Part shown: positions 11,613 to 21,980 of the stretch, in pieces
Layout of the letters: each line of letters starts with the position of its first letter
How positions within the stretch are numbered: position 1 is the first letter of the stretch
NCBI RefSeq assembly: GCF_030272615.1
Contig: NC_081412.1
Location: 673,949,823-674,013,822 of the forward strand
Source: Cryptomeria japonica
Taxonomy: Eukaryota > Streptophyta > Pinopsida > Cupressales > Cupressaceae
DNA length: 64,000 nucleotides
Direction of reading: 5' to 3'
Translations under genes and position numbers: made by a program
The notes under the pieces: generated by a model
What the model was told of the DNA's origin: nothing
The model's database searches: none
Seen by the model: the letters and a program-made list of their open reading frames with translations, nothing else

Positions 11613-12144
11613 TTGTCTTGACTCAACTTGGACTCAGCAGAAAACAACTCAAAAATGCATAAAATCTAAAATTTCAAATTTGCCTACTGCTGGTCCGTAG
11701 TCCTCTGGCCGCTGAAACCGTCGGACTTGCTCAAATCGGTGCTCTGCAACTAGTACCAGCATCCTAACTGCTGCTTGCTCCTCTCAAATGTCACTATCAA
11801 AGCTCTTGTTTCACAATTGTCACGGTTACAAATGACCCTGTTTTCACCCCTTTCTCTCCATATTAACCCTTCGCCGTCACCCAAATTTTCCTCCGCTCAA
11901 CGTCATGGTCCCCGTGAACTTCTCAAGCCTCCCATTTCTCCATTTTATCTCTGATTTCTTGTATTTTTTACGCGCATTGCTAACTTCTTCTCTTCTATCA
12001 CCCTGCCAATTTTTATTATTTTTCGAGAGATCGTCTGATTTTCCGAATTTTTTTCGACCCATCTCTCGAGGGGGCATACCACCCATTAAATTAACATTTT
12101 ATGGAGCATTTATTTACACCTATTTTTCTTTCTTTGAAACAACG
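11613..12144. other. No gene seen between the AGCGC array and a gypsy LTR
   Basis: No open frame with family resemblance on either strand. A minus-strand frame at 12086-11877 is rich in K, E and R but has no recognisable domain. Confidence 0.3.
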
Positions 12145-13300
12145 TGATAAACCACACCGCCTCAAAGAGGGGCAAATGTAGTCACATAAATCTATCCATT
12201 TTAATTAAAATGAATATTTGCTATTTATTTGATTAAAAAAGCCCCTAGCCAACAATTAATTAAATCAACATTTAATTAATTCATCTTCAAACATTCTCCT
12301 ATTAATTAAATAAATTATTCAATTTATTTTAATTAATTCATTAAACCAAATTCACAATCAATTAAATGAATAAATCCTATTTATTTAATTTGATCCCCTT
12401 TCCTCTTTTAAATAAATTAAATAAAACATTTATTTAAATTATTTATTCCCCCCCCCCCCCCCCACTTGCATTTTCCTACAAATGCAACTTGCACCTATTT
12501 ATTAAAATAAATGAATTTTATTTTAATAAAATCCTATTTTCCCTCAACCACCAAATCCAGTTGCACTCCTAACCCCCTTCTAGATTCTTCTAACCCCTTC
12601 CTAATTAGCCTAATCCATCCCCTAATTATTGTCACATTCCTAAACAACTTGGAGTCACTTCTCAAAGACCTCAAAGTCTTTGAAAAACATTTAATGTTTT
12701 GTGTGTTCAACAATTTAACCTCTAAAGTCTTCTAAACCACTTATGGCTCTTACATAACCATTTATGGTTATTTCAACTTGCCCTCATGTGTCTCCTCAAG
12801 CATTTATTGCTTTGACCATGGTGATCCCATTTGCCTTTGCACAAGAGTTTATCCATTGGATAAAAGCTTTATTCTTTGAATAAATATTTTATTCACTCAA
12901 CCCAACCTTGACCTCAACTCCCAAGGTAACCATGAGGTCTTCTCAAGCATTTAATGCTTCTTACATCTCCTCTCAACCTCTCTCATGCTGACACTTGTCA
13001 TCTTGGGATTGGGTTGAAAACTCTCACATGGATCATGAACCATTCAATCCTGACCCTTGTTGAGATTACTCAATCTCAACCATCCATTGCTCTATTTTTC
13101 TTATAAATAAAGCCCATTTCTTCATAATCCAGATCTTGAAAACTTATATGCATTTAACCTATAAACATTTTAGAGAGAATTTAGCATAGAATACTAATAT
13201 CTTGTCATTTTGGTTAAAATAAATCATTTTTAGTATCAATAGCATCTAGTATTAGCTTTTCATTTACATTTGGAGCAAATACTTCAATCTCAATCCTCCA
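12145..13300 (+). repeat. Ty3/gypsy LTR relic (element A), same family as the LTR at 53-54.6 kb
   Basis: Starts TGATAAACCA and shares long stretches with the LTR of element B: the TTAATTAAATAAATT-rich part, CACTTGCATTTTCCTAC, CCCCCTTCTAGATTCTT, TTAGCCTAA, the TCACTTCTCAAA/CTCAAAGTCTTTG block and AACCATGAGGTCTTCTCAAG. A TATA-like CTTATAAATAAAG lies near 13100, matching GCTATAAATAGAG of the other copy. The right edge is unclear because the R/U5 part has diverged. A run of 16 C occurs at 12448-12463. Confidence 0.7.
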
Positions 13301-13553
13301 TAAGCATCCATAGTGCAAAAAGATGCTGAGAGCTACACTAGTTTGGAACTTGGAGAAGAGAGGAACAAAGGAGAAGGAGCCAAGAGCATGTTAGGAGGCA
13401 TTTGGAGATGCCTCATCATATTTACTTTCTTAGTTAAATATTCTCTCATGTTTTTGGCATTTCTTTTGATATGCTTGTTTAGATTAGTTTTTGATTGACT
13501 AACACTAACAGTTTCTTGTGTGTTGTGTTATTTATCTTGACTAACCTTGTCCC
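13301..13553 (+). other. Leader-like spacer between LTR A and the integrase relic
   Basis: No recognisable coding content. The normal gag, protease and reverse transcriptase are missing here, so a large internal deletion lies at or before 13553. Confidence 0.4.
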
Positions 13554-14232
13554 TTTTTGCAGAGCATCAAATACTATTGGCCTCAAGTTTTTCAAGATGC
13601 ATTTAAATACGTAAGAAAATGTGAGGAGTGTCAAAAATTTTCAGGAAAGCTAACATTTCAAGGCTCATTACTGTTGAGACCTATGCATGTGGAAGAGCCA
13701 TTCCAACAATGGGGGTTGGATTTCATAGGAGAGATAACAAAGAAGTTTAGTGGTGGTCACCGATGGATCCTTGTAGCCACTGATTATTTTACTAAGTGGG
13801 TAGAAGCAACTCCAACAAAACAGGCCACAAGTAAGGTTAGAAGAATTTAGGACCTTTTGTCAAGATTATGATGTGGTAATATCATACTCATCCCCTTACC
13901 ACCCTCAGGCCAATGGGCAGGCATAATCTAGTAGCAAGAACATCCTCAAAGTAATCAAGATAATGCTTGGTCAAAATAAAAGATTGTGGGATTCAAAACT
14001 GAACCTAGCTATTCAGGCGGATAGGATCACAGTAAAGAAAACTACAGGAAAGTCCCCATTCAAGTTGGTCTATGGGAAACAAGCCAGAATGCCTTTAGAA
14101 AACTTTTTACCAGTCTACCAATTCATAGTAGATGAAGAAGTTGACATCATATATCCAATGAAAGAAAGGTTGGTACAACTTTCCGAATTAGATAAAGACT
14201 TAGCACAAGCAAGTAAAATGGATCAATCTTGA
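13554..14232 (+). pseudogene. Ty3/gypsy integrase relic
   Basis: Opens with the end of the zinc domain (YYWPQVFQDAFKYVRKCEECQ), then the core: WGLDFIGEI with the first catalytic D and WILVATDYFTKWVEA. About 50 residues are then missing and the frame changes. The next piece reads FCQDYDVVISYSSPYHPQANGQA, where the expected catalytic E codon is a TAA stop (13924-13926). The last piece includes GKSPFKLVYGKQARMPL. The enzyme that would insert element DNA into the host genome is therefore inactive. It is in the same orientation as LTR A. Confidence 0.88.
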
Positions 14233-14551
14233 CACACCCAAATTCATGATAGTAGTCTTCGAAGAGAGCTTTCTAATGATTATTATTTTAATATATATTG
14301 AGTTTATTATGATTTTCTTTTAAGATTAACAAAACATAGGTTTCACACCGAACATCAACTTCTATATTCAATGCTTATGGAAAAATAGTAAACAAGTGAA
14401 GAAAATTCTTATAAGTATCTACATAATAGGTATTGAAGTCCTCTTTCCAACCAAGAAAAAGTAAAATAAAAAAATTTAATACATACACAACACGTTATGA
14501 GCTACCAAATGAACATATGTCAAAATTACAAATAACTTGACTTGAAAACTT
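14233..14551. other. AT-rich spacer, no gene seen
   Basis: No coding frame or structured repeat beyond the target-site copy of the SINE at its right edge. Confidence 0.4.
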
Positions 14552-14568
14552 AATAAAATATGAAATAT
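14552..14568. repeat. SINE target-site duplication, left copy (17 bp)
   Basis: AATAAAATATGAAATAT, identical to 14856-14872 across the SINE. Confidence 0.9.
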
Positions 14569-14855
14569 ATTTTATTTTATTTTTAAATAATGCCTGGTAA
14601 ACTTGTTAACGTGACCGGCGACACTGGCATGACATGCCCTCCATCTACACGTGAAATGCTTTTGACCTGGAGCTATGAACCGGTGAGGCCACAACTGGGG
14701 GACCTCATCCCCACACTACACTAGTTCAAACCTGCGAGCACAACAGCCCAGCGAGACACAAGGCCTGCGAGCATAATGGCCCAGCAGGGGGTTTGAACCT
14801 TGGTGGCCGCTTCACCAACGAAGTGTTTTAACCACGACACTACATGTCTGAAGAC
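14569..14855 (-). mobile_element. tRNA-derived SINE
   Basis: Read on the minus strand, the head (14855 downward) has a box A-like GTGGTTAAAACAC and a box B GGTTCAAACCC about 35 bases apart, the internal RNA polymerase III promoter of a tRNA-like unit. A GC-richer body follows, and the tail at 14569-14590 is A-rich (AAAATAAAATAAAATA type). The 287-bp unit is bounded by a perfect 17-bp direct repeat. This combination is diagnostic of target-primed retroposition. The SINE family is not named; the tRNA-like head is too altered to be a working tRNA gene. Confidence 0.82.
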
Positions 14856-14872
14856 AATAAAATATGAAATAT
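14856..14872. repeat. SINE target-site duplication, right copy (17 bp)
   Basis: Identical to 14552-14568; the flanking bases differ on both sides, fixing the length at 17. Confidence 0.9.
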
Positions 14873-15135
14873 TGAAGATAATGTAATGAAACCAATTGGA
14901 AACATTAGATATGGATTTTACAAAATTAATTTTTTGAAAGAATCACATTCATATATATTTTAGAGAAAAAGTTATGTCTTACCAAATGAGTACCATTCTT
15001 TAAAAATGTTGTTTACTATAAAAAAAACTAGTTTTTGAGGGTGATAGAAAAATGGATACAAATTGATCCCAAAGAGTTTCAAAAAAACATATTTATAATC
15101 TAAACACAAAATTTCACAAATCACTAGTTCACATC

Positions 15136-15493
15136 TATTGGAGTTGAGAAATACACAACACCATAGGAGCCCAAATGATCTCTGTAAGCTGAAAAACATG
15201 TTACAAGGAGAAGCAAGGAAACAAATAACAGATAAAACAAATACACAAAAAATATGCTCAAAAAGATGAGAGCTCAATATTCACAAATATGTGTAATGTG
15301 ATAATCTTTACAATGAAAAGAAAGAACTCAACCTTTAATAGGTCAAGAAACCCTAAAAAAAAAAACCTAGGTTTGCACATAATAATTAATAAAAAGAATT
15401 AATTATTATGCACCTAAAGTTAGCTTAAGTGTAAAAGAGATAAAGGGAACTTAAATAATTAAACAAATATTATTTAATTAATCAAGTAAAACA
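15136..15493 (-). repeat. 3' LTR of the non-autonomous copia element
   Basis: Matches 17363-17731 over nearly its whole length (for example AGAGCTCAATATTCACAAAT and CCTAGGTTTGCACATAAT) but lacks about 15 bp just inside its TG start. The purine tract GCTTAAGGGGGGG adjoins on the minus strand. Confidence 0.85.
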
Positions 15494-17350
15494 CCCCCCC
15501 TTAAGCTAGACTTAGGGAGAAGCTAAAACCTAGAAGAACTACTGAAAGCAGGAAAGATGGGTCTTGGCAACAAGGCCTGATCAAGTACCCAAATACAACC
15601 AAATCTCTATGAACCGGAGAAATAGAGAAAACCACGTGGGCAAAAACTCTACTCCAAAAAGAGATGGAAAAGAACACCATTGAAGCATGAAATAGATGCA
15701 AACACCGTCGGAGAGAAACTGCTGATCTGAAGAACCTCCACTGAAATAGAACATGACCAAATAGAGAAGACTGTAATCTGTATGAGTGCCTTCAGATGAC
15801 ACTACTCGAATCAAATAGAAAATAAGGCAAACAACTGAACTCAAAGATATAGATGGCATGTGAAGCCAAAGCCTGAATAGTTGATCAATCGAACCACAAA
15901 AGCATTAGAACCAATAGGACAAACCTCCCCATAATGCTGAAGAGGGAAAGGGATAGGTACACTGAAAATAGCGACCAACAAGAACTGGATGACGAAGAAC
16001 CACGAACATCGAAGGTGCTGAGAAAGTACATAGTGTCGTGGAAGGAACACTCACTTGACACACATCATGAGGTGAATGTTGTGGAAGGAACACTCACTGG
16101 ACAAAGGCAGATGGCAAACAACAGGCAAACATTAACCCCCTCATGGCACTTTATAAGTAGTGCATGTACAATAAGGCACAAGATGTGCAAGATTCCAAGT
16201 AAACAATGCATGATGGCACTTTATCTCAGTGTGTTTCCATAAATGAAATGCTACAATGATAAAAAGATTGGAAATAGAAAAGAGAACCAAAATAGAGACA
16301 TCCTACTCAGAGAAGAGATCATAGGACCTGAAACAACCAAGATATCCATAGAGTGCTGAAAAGACAAAAAACTGAAGAAAAAATTATTGGAGTAGAATCT
16401 GGAAAGAAAACTCATGCAGCTGGAAAGTACACAAGACAAGCTTTCCAATGATATAAAGTTTTCGAAAAACGGAGTTCGGATGCTCATTTTATGGCTCCTG
16501 GAGTGCAAAAAGGAGACCCCACTTTGACTGAAAAAAAAATATAGTCAAACAGAAAAATTGGAAAAAAATACCAACATCACGAGGTCCGGCTTGGAACTAG
16601 ATTTCCGACGCCTATTCATTTTCAAAAAAACGACTCCGTATGCCCAAGGTATGGCCAAAAAACCAAAGCCCCCTTCAAAACAAGAGGAAGGGGTAGTTTG
16701 GTGGCTGGGGCGGTCAAAGGTGGCCCGTGGGTGGTGACTAGGTGGTGCAGCGGTGGTCGGGTAGGTGTTTTTGGTTGGGGCTGTGGTTTCCGACAAGCGG
16801 AGCTAGGGCGGTCAGTGGTTCGGAGGCGGTGGGGAGCTGGCGCTGCAGGCGGCGGTGGGGGCCAGGAAGGCGGGGCCGCCAGGGGCCAAAGGTCATCGAT
16901 GGCGGTCGGAGGCCGACAGCCAGCGGGGCCTGCCCTGACAGCGATGGCGGGGGCCCTACCAAAACTTTTTTTTTTCCGTTTTGCCCTAATATTTTTTATT
17001 TTTTATTTTTTTCTCTTTTTTTTCACAAAATCAAAAATTCGTCCTGCATGCCGTAAAAAGGCAAAAAAGTTTTTTTTTTTGAAATTTTTTTCTCAAAGTG
17101 CGTGTCAGGGTCGTACGACCTGGGACTGGAGAAAAAAATACTCCCAAAGGCTCAGGAGCTAAAAATGGTCAAGTTTTATATGACTATAGGGGATTTTGGG
17201 CCTTCTGAGCACAATGGTGAAGTTCGTTTAAGCCCAAAGTGCTTAGAAAAAAAAGTCTATCCCTAAGTAAATAAAAAAGCTTCTTGAAACCCTAGATCTG
17301 CTTCCAATGCAAAAATTCTTTAAAAAAGAACAGATAGCTGTAGATCTGAA
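15494..17350 (-). other. Internal region of the non-autonomous element, with GC-rich core
   Basis: No gag or pol similarity. It includes a GTGGAAGGAACACTCACT duplication (near 16038 and 16081), and a strongly GC-rich block at about 16697-16960 in an otherwise AT-rich setting. Open frames in the GC block (glycine/arginine-rich on both strands) look like composition effects; no domain is recognised. Confidence 0.6.
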
Positions 17351-17362
17351 GCTCTGATACCG
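17351..17362 (-). promoter_or_regulatory. Primer binding site of the non-autonomous element
   Basis: Minus strand CGGTATCAGAGC directly adjoining the 5' LTR; one base off the usual TGGTATCAGAGC. Confidence 0.8.
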
Positions 17363-17731
17363 TACTAGAGTTGAGAAATACAACACCACAGGAGCCCAAA
17401 TGATCTCTGCAAGCTAAAAAGCCTATTACAAGGAGAAGCAAGGAAGAAAATAACAGATAAAACAAATACACAAAAAATATGCTCAAAAAGATGAGAGCTC
17501 AATATTCACAAATATGTGTAATATGATGATCCTTACAATGAAAAGAAAGAACTCAACCTTTAATAGGTCAAGAAACCCTAAAAAGGAAAACCTAGGTTTG
17601 CACATAATAATTAATAAAAAATTTAATTATTATACACCTAAAGTTAGCTAAGTGTAAAAGAGATAAAGGGAACTTAAATAATTAAACAAATATTGTTTAA
17701 TTAATCAAGTAAATACCTGAATACTCTAACA
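17363..17731 (-). repeat. 5' LTR of the non-autonomous copia element
   Basis: Begins TGTTAGAG on the minus strand at 17731 and ends at 17363. Paired with 15136-15493. Confidence 0.85.
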
Positions 17732-17736
17732 ACATC

Positions 17737-18480
17737 ATCTACAGATTTCTTACAGTTAAATAGCAGTAATAGGTGTTTGAATGTGAAGTTTTTTCTCAAA
17801 ATGATTATTTCAATGTCAAAGTTGGCTAAAAAGTGTAACTCACTATTGTGGGATTACCCTTAATATGGCTGGAACTAAATCAGAAATGGAAGATATTAGG
17901 CGAGCCTAGGAGGCCTTTAAAATTAAAGTTGAGGAAGTCATCTTAGCCTACAAGAAGTCTGCCAACATGCATAACTCTTCTCTCTAGGCTATCTAGACCA
18001 TACAGAGTGAGCTGAATAGGAAAAGAGGGAAGAAGCGTAAGCAAACAGAGGCTATGATTGCAGGTGCTAGCAACACAAAGTCCCTGATGAAAGCTACTCA
18101 AGATTATGCTTTAGTGTCTTTCGACTTTGGGTTTGGGTCTTCCAAAAAGGTAACTTTTTCTAACATAGTCATAAGTTTATGCCAGGATTGGTAGGCTAGA
18201 CAATCCCTCATGTAGTTGGCCATCTCTTTGTCCCTTTCATGGATGGTTTGCTAGGTTTTGTGCTTCAGGTGTGTTTTTTTTGGTGTTTTAATCTTCCTAG
18301 TTTTTTAGTTTCTTTGTTGGTCCTCGAGTATCCCTCGTGGGTTTTTTCTTTGTGTTAGTGGGGGGCTTTTTGGTTGGGTGCACATTCCTCATGTACCCCA
18401 GGTATCACGTTGCAGATATGTAATGGTACGGGGGCCTATCTCGCTTTTATTAAACAAAACAAAGTTGGCTAGGCTCTAAT
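17737..18480 (+). other. Possible 3' end of a LINE
   Basis: Charged, Q/K/E-rich translation fragments near 17870-18110 are interrupted by stops. A T/G-rich stretch follows, ending in GGGGGCCTATCTCGCTTTTA and TTAAACAAAAC near 18465, which resembles the 3' untranslated end of plant LINEs. No reverse transcriptase is present, so the call is tentative. Confidence 0.3.
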
Positions 18481-19267
18481 TCCAATTGAAAGGAAGAAGT
18501 GTGGAATAATGCTTCCAAATATTAAATCTAACATAAAAGTGAATGCGAAAATTTCTTACAGACCCTTTAACAATTACAAATTAGATAAACACATACGAAT
18601 TCATATTTAAACGAATAAACTCATGACACTAGATTTACATGGGAAAACCCTTTCAAGAGAAAAAAACCCACTCCAAAAGCTAGATATCAATTGTATTATC
18701 AATAACAACCAACAACTATAATATAATACACAAAGACAATGCGCTTTAGGAATAGTTACAATAACATAATACTCTAGAGAAAATCCTAGCATATAACAAA
18801 TTAGAAAATATTCAACCTTGTCATACAAAATACACTAATAAGCCACATATATATGGATCTCAACACATGAGTGAATTTAAGCATCCATGGTTTCCAAAAT
18901 CAACTCATATGCTTAAAATATTAGTTGTATTAAAACAACAAGTTACCATTACCATGTGCACATAGTAACTTTCCAAAGCACTACCACATGACCCACTCAT
19001 AATTGTCATCTTGCCATATGCAACACCTACCTCACACCACTTGTCAAAAGCGAACTACATGATTAATACCAATTGTCAAATAATAACTCTTGATGACTCT
19101 TCCATTGACCTAGTAATCATCGTAGTAAATAAAAAAAAATTGTCATAGTCCCAACATAGCAACCCATGACATTATTTTTCTAAATTTTTAGACACCATAA
19201 AGGATTTCAAAATAAAATAATTAAATAAAAAATTAAGGACTCTTAAGTTTGAGACACCTTAATCCCA
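18481..19267. other. Spacer, no gene seen
   Basis: AT-rich; nothing recognisable on either strand. Confidence 0.4.
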
Positions 19268-19850
19268 ACACCCTCACATCAATAGCATAACAATGCTAAT
19301 AAAAGCCATACATTCCACATGGAGCCCTACCACCATCAATTTTTCCATCATGATGCCATCCTACTTGTTTAACAATGTAGATAAACCAATCAAGGAATCA
19401 CATACAATTAGAGCAGCTAATTGCTTTATGTTGGGCATAGGTCACATGGATCCAAATGTTGTGGTAGACCCTAGAATTGTCTATGACATGGTTCCTCAAT
19501 ATTAAATCACTTTCCTCTACTCTCTCAACTACATAGAACAATAAATCACTCTTTTCACTAAGGAGTAAGTTTCCTACGTCAATTCTACTTTGGAATTCAA
19601 TGATCCCAACTATACATCCCTTTCTATTCTAATAAATTTAAGGACCAATTTGGTTCATGTAAGGAGAAAATCCATGACATGTGCGGGTGCACAGGTTAAT
19701 TTAGTGTACCAAGTGACTATGAAGGACCCTACTAGCATCACTATAAGCATGGAACCACAAATGTTAAATTTCAAAAAGCTCTTGGATGTTGTTACCTATA
19801 GTGTAAAATTCAAAAGTACATTGCCTCTTTCAAACCCCCACTTTAGTGTT
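19268..19850 (+). pseudogene. Subtilisin-like serine protease (subtilase) C-terminal relic
   Basis: One frame, with three in-frame TAA stops near 19503, 19551 and 19575, translates to the C-terminal part of a plant subtilase. It has a PHINSITMLIKAIHSTWSP stretch just after the position of the catalytic serine, GHMDPNVVVDPRIVYDM, then the end of the fibronectin-like domain (MKDPTSITISMEPQMLNFKK). The GTS-MSCPH motif with the serine is outside the match, so catalysis is not preserved. Intact relatives are secreted proteases of the apoplast. The match ends near 19830. No parent gene is in the window. Confidence 0.82.
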
Positions 19851-19861
19851 CCCACCATGGA

Positions 19862-20091
19862 CAACTATGATAAAGATATCAATAATAGATATAAAAGATA
19901 AAAGAAATAATATGCTATCAATAAGAATAAGATAATATGCTCAATAAAATTTTAAGAGTTACCACTCCTCAAAAACAACTATGATAAAGATATCAATAAT
20001 AGACAAAAAAAGATAAAATAAATAATATGCTATCAATAACAACAAGATAATATGCTTAATAAACTTTTAAGAGTTACCACTCCTCAAGAAT
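19862..20091 (+). repeat. Two-copy tandem repeat, period about 114 bp
   Basis: CAACTATGATAAAGATATCA begins at 19862 and again at 19976. Each copy ends in TTTTAAGAGTTACCACTCCTC. No coding content. Confidence 0.85.
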
Positions 20092-20420
20092 AGAAGCCAA
20101 GTAGCCTACAAGTACTTGACAAAGAAGCAACAAGGGGCTCCAAAGAAATGATGGCATTTTTGTGTAATGACAATAATGCTTTTAGATATCAATGTAATGA
20201 AGAAATGGCAATGAATAGAATATGTAGAGCTAAACATGAGCATCGGTGTGAGTCTTAGAGAGCTGTGAATGCAAGAATTATGTTCAAGAGTGGTAGAATG
20301 CAATAACGAAGTTCAAAAGTTCTCAAGTTGGAAGCAAAAGGAAGAAGCAAAAGGAAGAGACTTCAAGCAAAGATAGTGAAGGTAGGTGATTATTTTTAGA
20401 AGAATGAATTGAAAAGGAGC
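20092..20420. other. Spacer, no gene seen
   Basis: Purine-rich on the plus strand; no family resemblance. Confidence 0.35.
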
Positions 20421-21370
20421 AAAAGTGAACCTATACTTTATATTAAGTCCAAAGGTACCAATGATTTACTTATAATTTTTTTATATGTTGATGATCTCAT
20501 TTACAATAGCAATGGTGAAGTGTTAATAGAAGAATTCAGTAAAGCCATGAAGAGTGAATTTGAAATGACTGATTAGGGTTTGATACTTTACTTTCGAGGA
20601 ATAGAAGTCAAGAAATTTAGTGATACACGAGAAAAGTATATAACTGATTTTCTTGATAAATTTAGAATGAAGAATTGCAAACAATCAGATACACCTTTGG
20701 ATATAAAATTAAAATTGGCCAAAGATGATGATACCAAAAAGATAGATACAAAACTATATAGAAGTTTAGTTGGCAGCCTTATGTATCTTACTATAACTAG
20801 ACCTGACATCATTTATGCGATCATTGTAGTATCAAGATTTATGCAATAAAGAGGATACTTGGGTATGTTCATGGTACATGCAACTCTGACATTTTTTATA
20901 CACCAATAGACAACTTTAGATTGGTTGGATATATAGACAATCATTGGGCAATATCTATTAACAACAGAAAAGTACATCAAGATATGTATTCAGCTTGGGA
21001 TAAGGCACAATTTCTTGGTGTTCAAAGAAACAATTAACAATATCACTATTGTTAATGGAAGCAGAGTACATTGTAGCAACATTTACAACATGTCAAGCAA
21101 TTTTGTTGAGGAGAATACTCGCAGATTTGAAGCAAGAATAAAATACACCCACAAATGTTTACTATGACAATAATTCTACTATTTTTATAACAAAGAATAT
21201 ATTTTCCATAGTCGAACTAAGCCTATAGATATCCGACATCATTTCATCAACAATCTTGTGGCAGATGGACATATTGAACTACAGTTTTGCAAAAATAATG
21301 ATTAGCTAGCAGATGTGTTTACAAAAGCAATTTCAAAGAATTTTTATGCTAATATCGAGGATTTATTACA
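20421..21370 (+). pseudogene. Ty1/copia reverse transcriptase and RNase H relic
   Basis: The frame from 20427 reads DLLIIFLYVDDLIYNSNG with the catalytic YVDD, then a TAG at 20574, then ILYFRGIEVKKF and SLVGSLMYLTITRPDIIYA. After 20850 RNase H can be followed only through several frames (AEYI-like text near 21060, an R-TKPI-IRHHFI-like block near 21210). The 5' half of the element is absent. It leads into a purine tract and LTR, so this is the 3' end of a truncated copia element. Confidence 0.88.
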
Positions 21371-21381
21371 CTAAGGGGGAG
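21371..21381 (+). promoter_or_regulatory. Polypurine tract of the truncated copia element
   Basis: CTAAGGGGGAG right before the LTR. Confidence 0.75.
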
Positions 21382-21742
21382 AATAATAGCAGCAATGCTT
21401 AGGACGAACACCGTCTGTTCACCAGCTTACTGGAAACTTCTGCCAATAGGAAACGTCCTGCCAAATGTCATTAAGAACCGCCTTAATCCTTTTAACATTA
21501 CCTCATTTGCAAAGTGGCATCCGTATCCACTTCTTCTACCGCTTGCAATCTGATTCTTTACTTGCCGTGCACTGCAAGTTTATGAACTGCCCTTCTGTAA
21601 TTATAAAACAAGGACTAATGTAAGAATTTGATTATCATTATCATAACAAATTAGAGACCTCTACAGAGCTTTGTATCTATGTCTGCCTTTGTAATCTTCA
21701 CCGACATTAATAGCGCTAGTGTCGTTGCAACAATCTATTACA
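21382..21742 (+). repeat. 3' LTR of the truncated copia element
   Basis: Eroded start AATAATAG against the inverted end CTATTACA (expected TGTAATAG...CTATTACA). A TATA-like ATTATAAAAC lies near 21600. No 5' partner in the window. Confidence 0.7.
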
Positions 21743-21980
21743 TTGCATGCGTTGTTTTTTGTTTATGCTCTAGCTTCTTTTCTTCTTTTTTTTCTCTCTT
21801 TTTAAATGTTCTGCTTATTTTTTTTCTTTTTTTTTTTTGATAAAAGTGGATAGAACCACTAAAATTATATTAAATATTGAGCTTTTTTTTACAGGTGTCT
21901 GGTTCAAAGAGCACTGAAGGGAAAGAACCAATAAGAAAACCCTTCAGTATTGCTCAAGAGAACATAAGCCTATCTACCCA
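21743..21980 (-). other. LINE-like 3' end abutting the TNL gene
   Basis: On the minus strand a small hairpin (GTGGTTCTATCCAC, 21859-21846) is followed by TTTTATC and an A-rich tail (21838 downward). This is the usual ending of plant LINEs. It lies just downstream of the TNL stop codon and may supply its 3' untranslated region. No LINE protein is recognisable. Confidence 0.4.

Larger units (their letters stand above)
15136..17731 (-). mobile_element. Non-autonomous copia-type LTR element (LARD/TRIM-like)
   Basis: Two similar ~360-bp LTRs (15136-15493 and 17363-17731) enclose 1.87 kb without any retrotransposon protein. The element runs on the minus strand: its 5' LTR is the right one, followed by a primer site (CGGTATCAGAGC on the minus strand), and a G-rich purine tract precedes the left LTR. 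The LTR start TGTTAGAG mirrors the eroded ends CTCTAGTA and CTCCAATA. ACATC occurs on both flanks (15131-15135 and 17732-17736) as target duplication. It must have moved with proteins made by another copia element. Confidence 0.85.

Noticed and set aside
14785-14855. A tRNA gene on the minus strand
   Set aside because: Box A and box B are visible but there is no cloverleaf, and the unit has SINE body, tail and target duplications.
16698-17162. Glycine/arginine-rich ORF of 154 codons
   Set aside because: Composition effect of the GC-rich block inside a non-autonomous element; the other strand and frames are equally open and no domain is seen.
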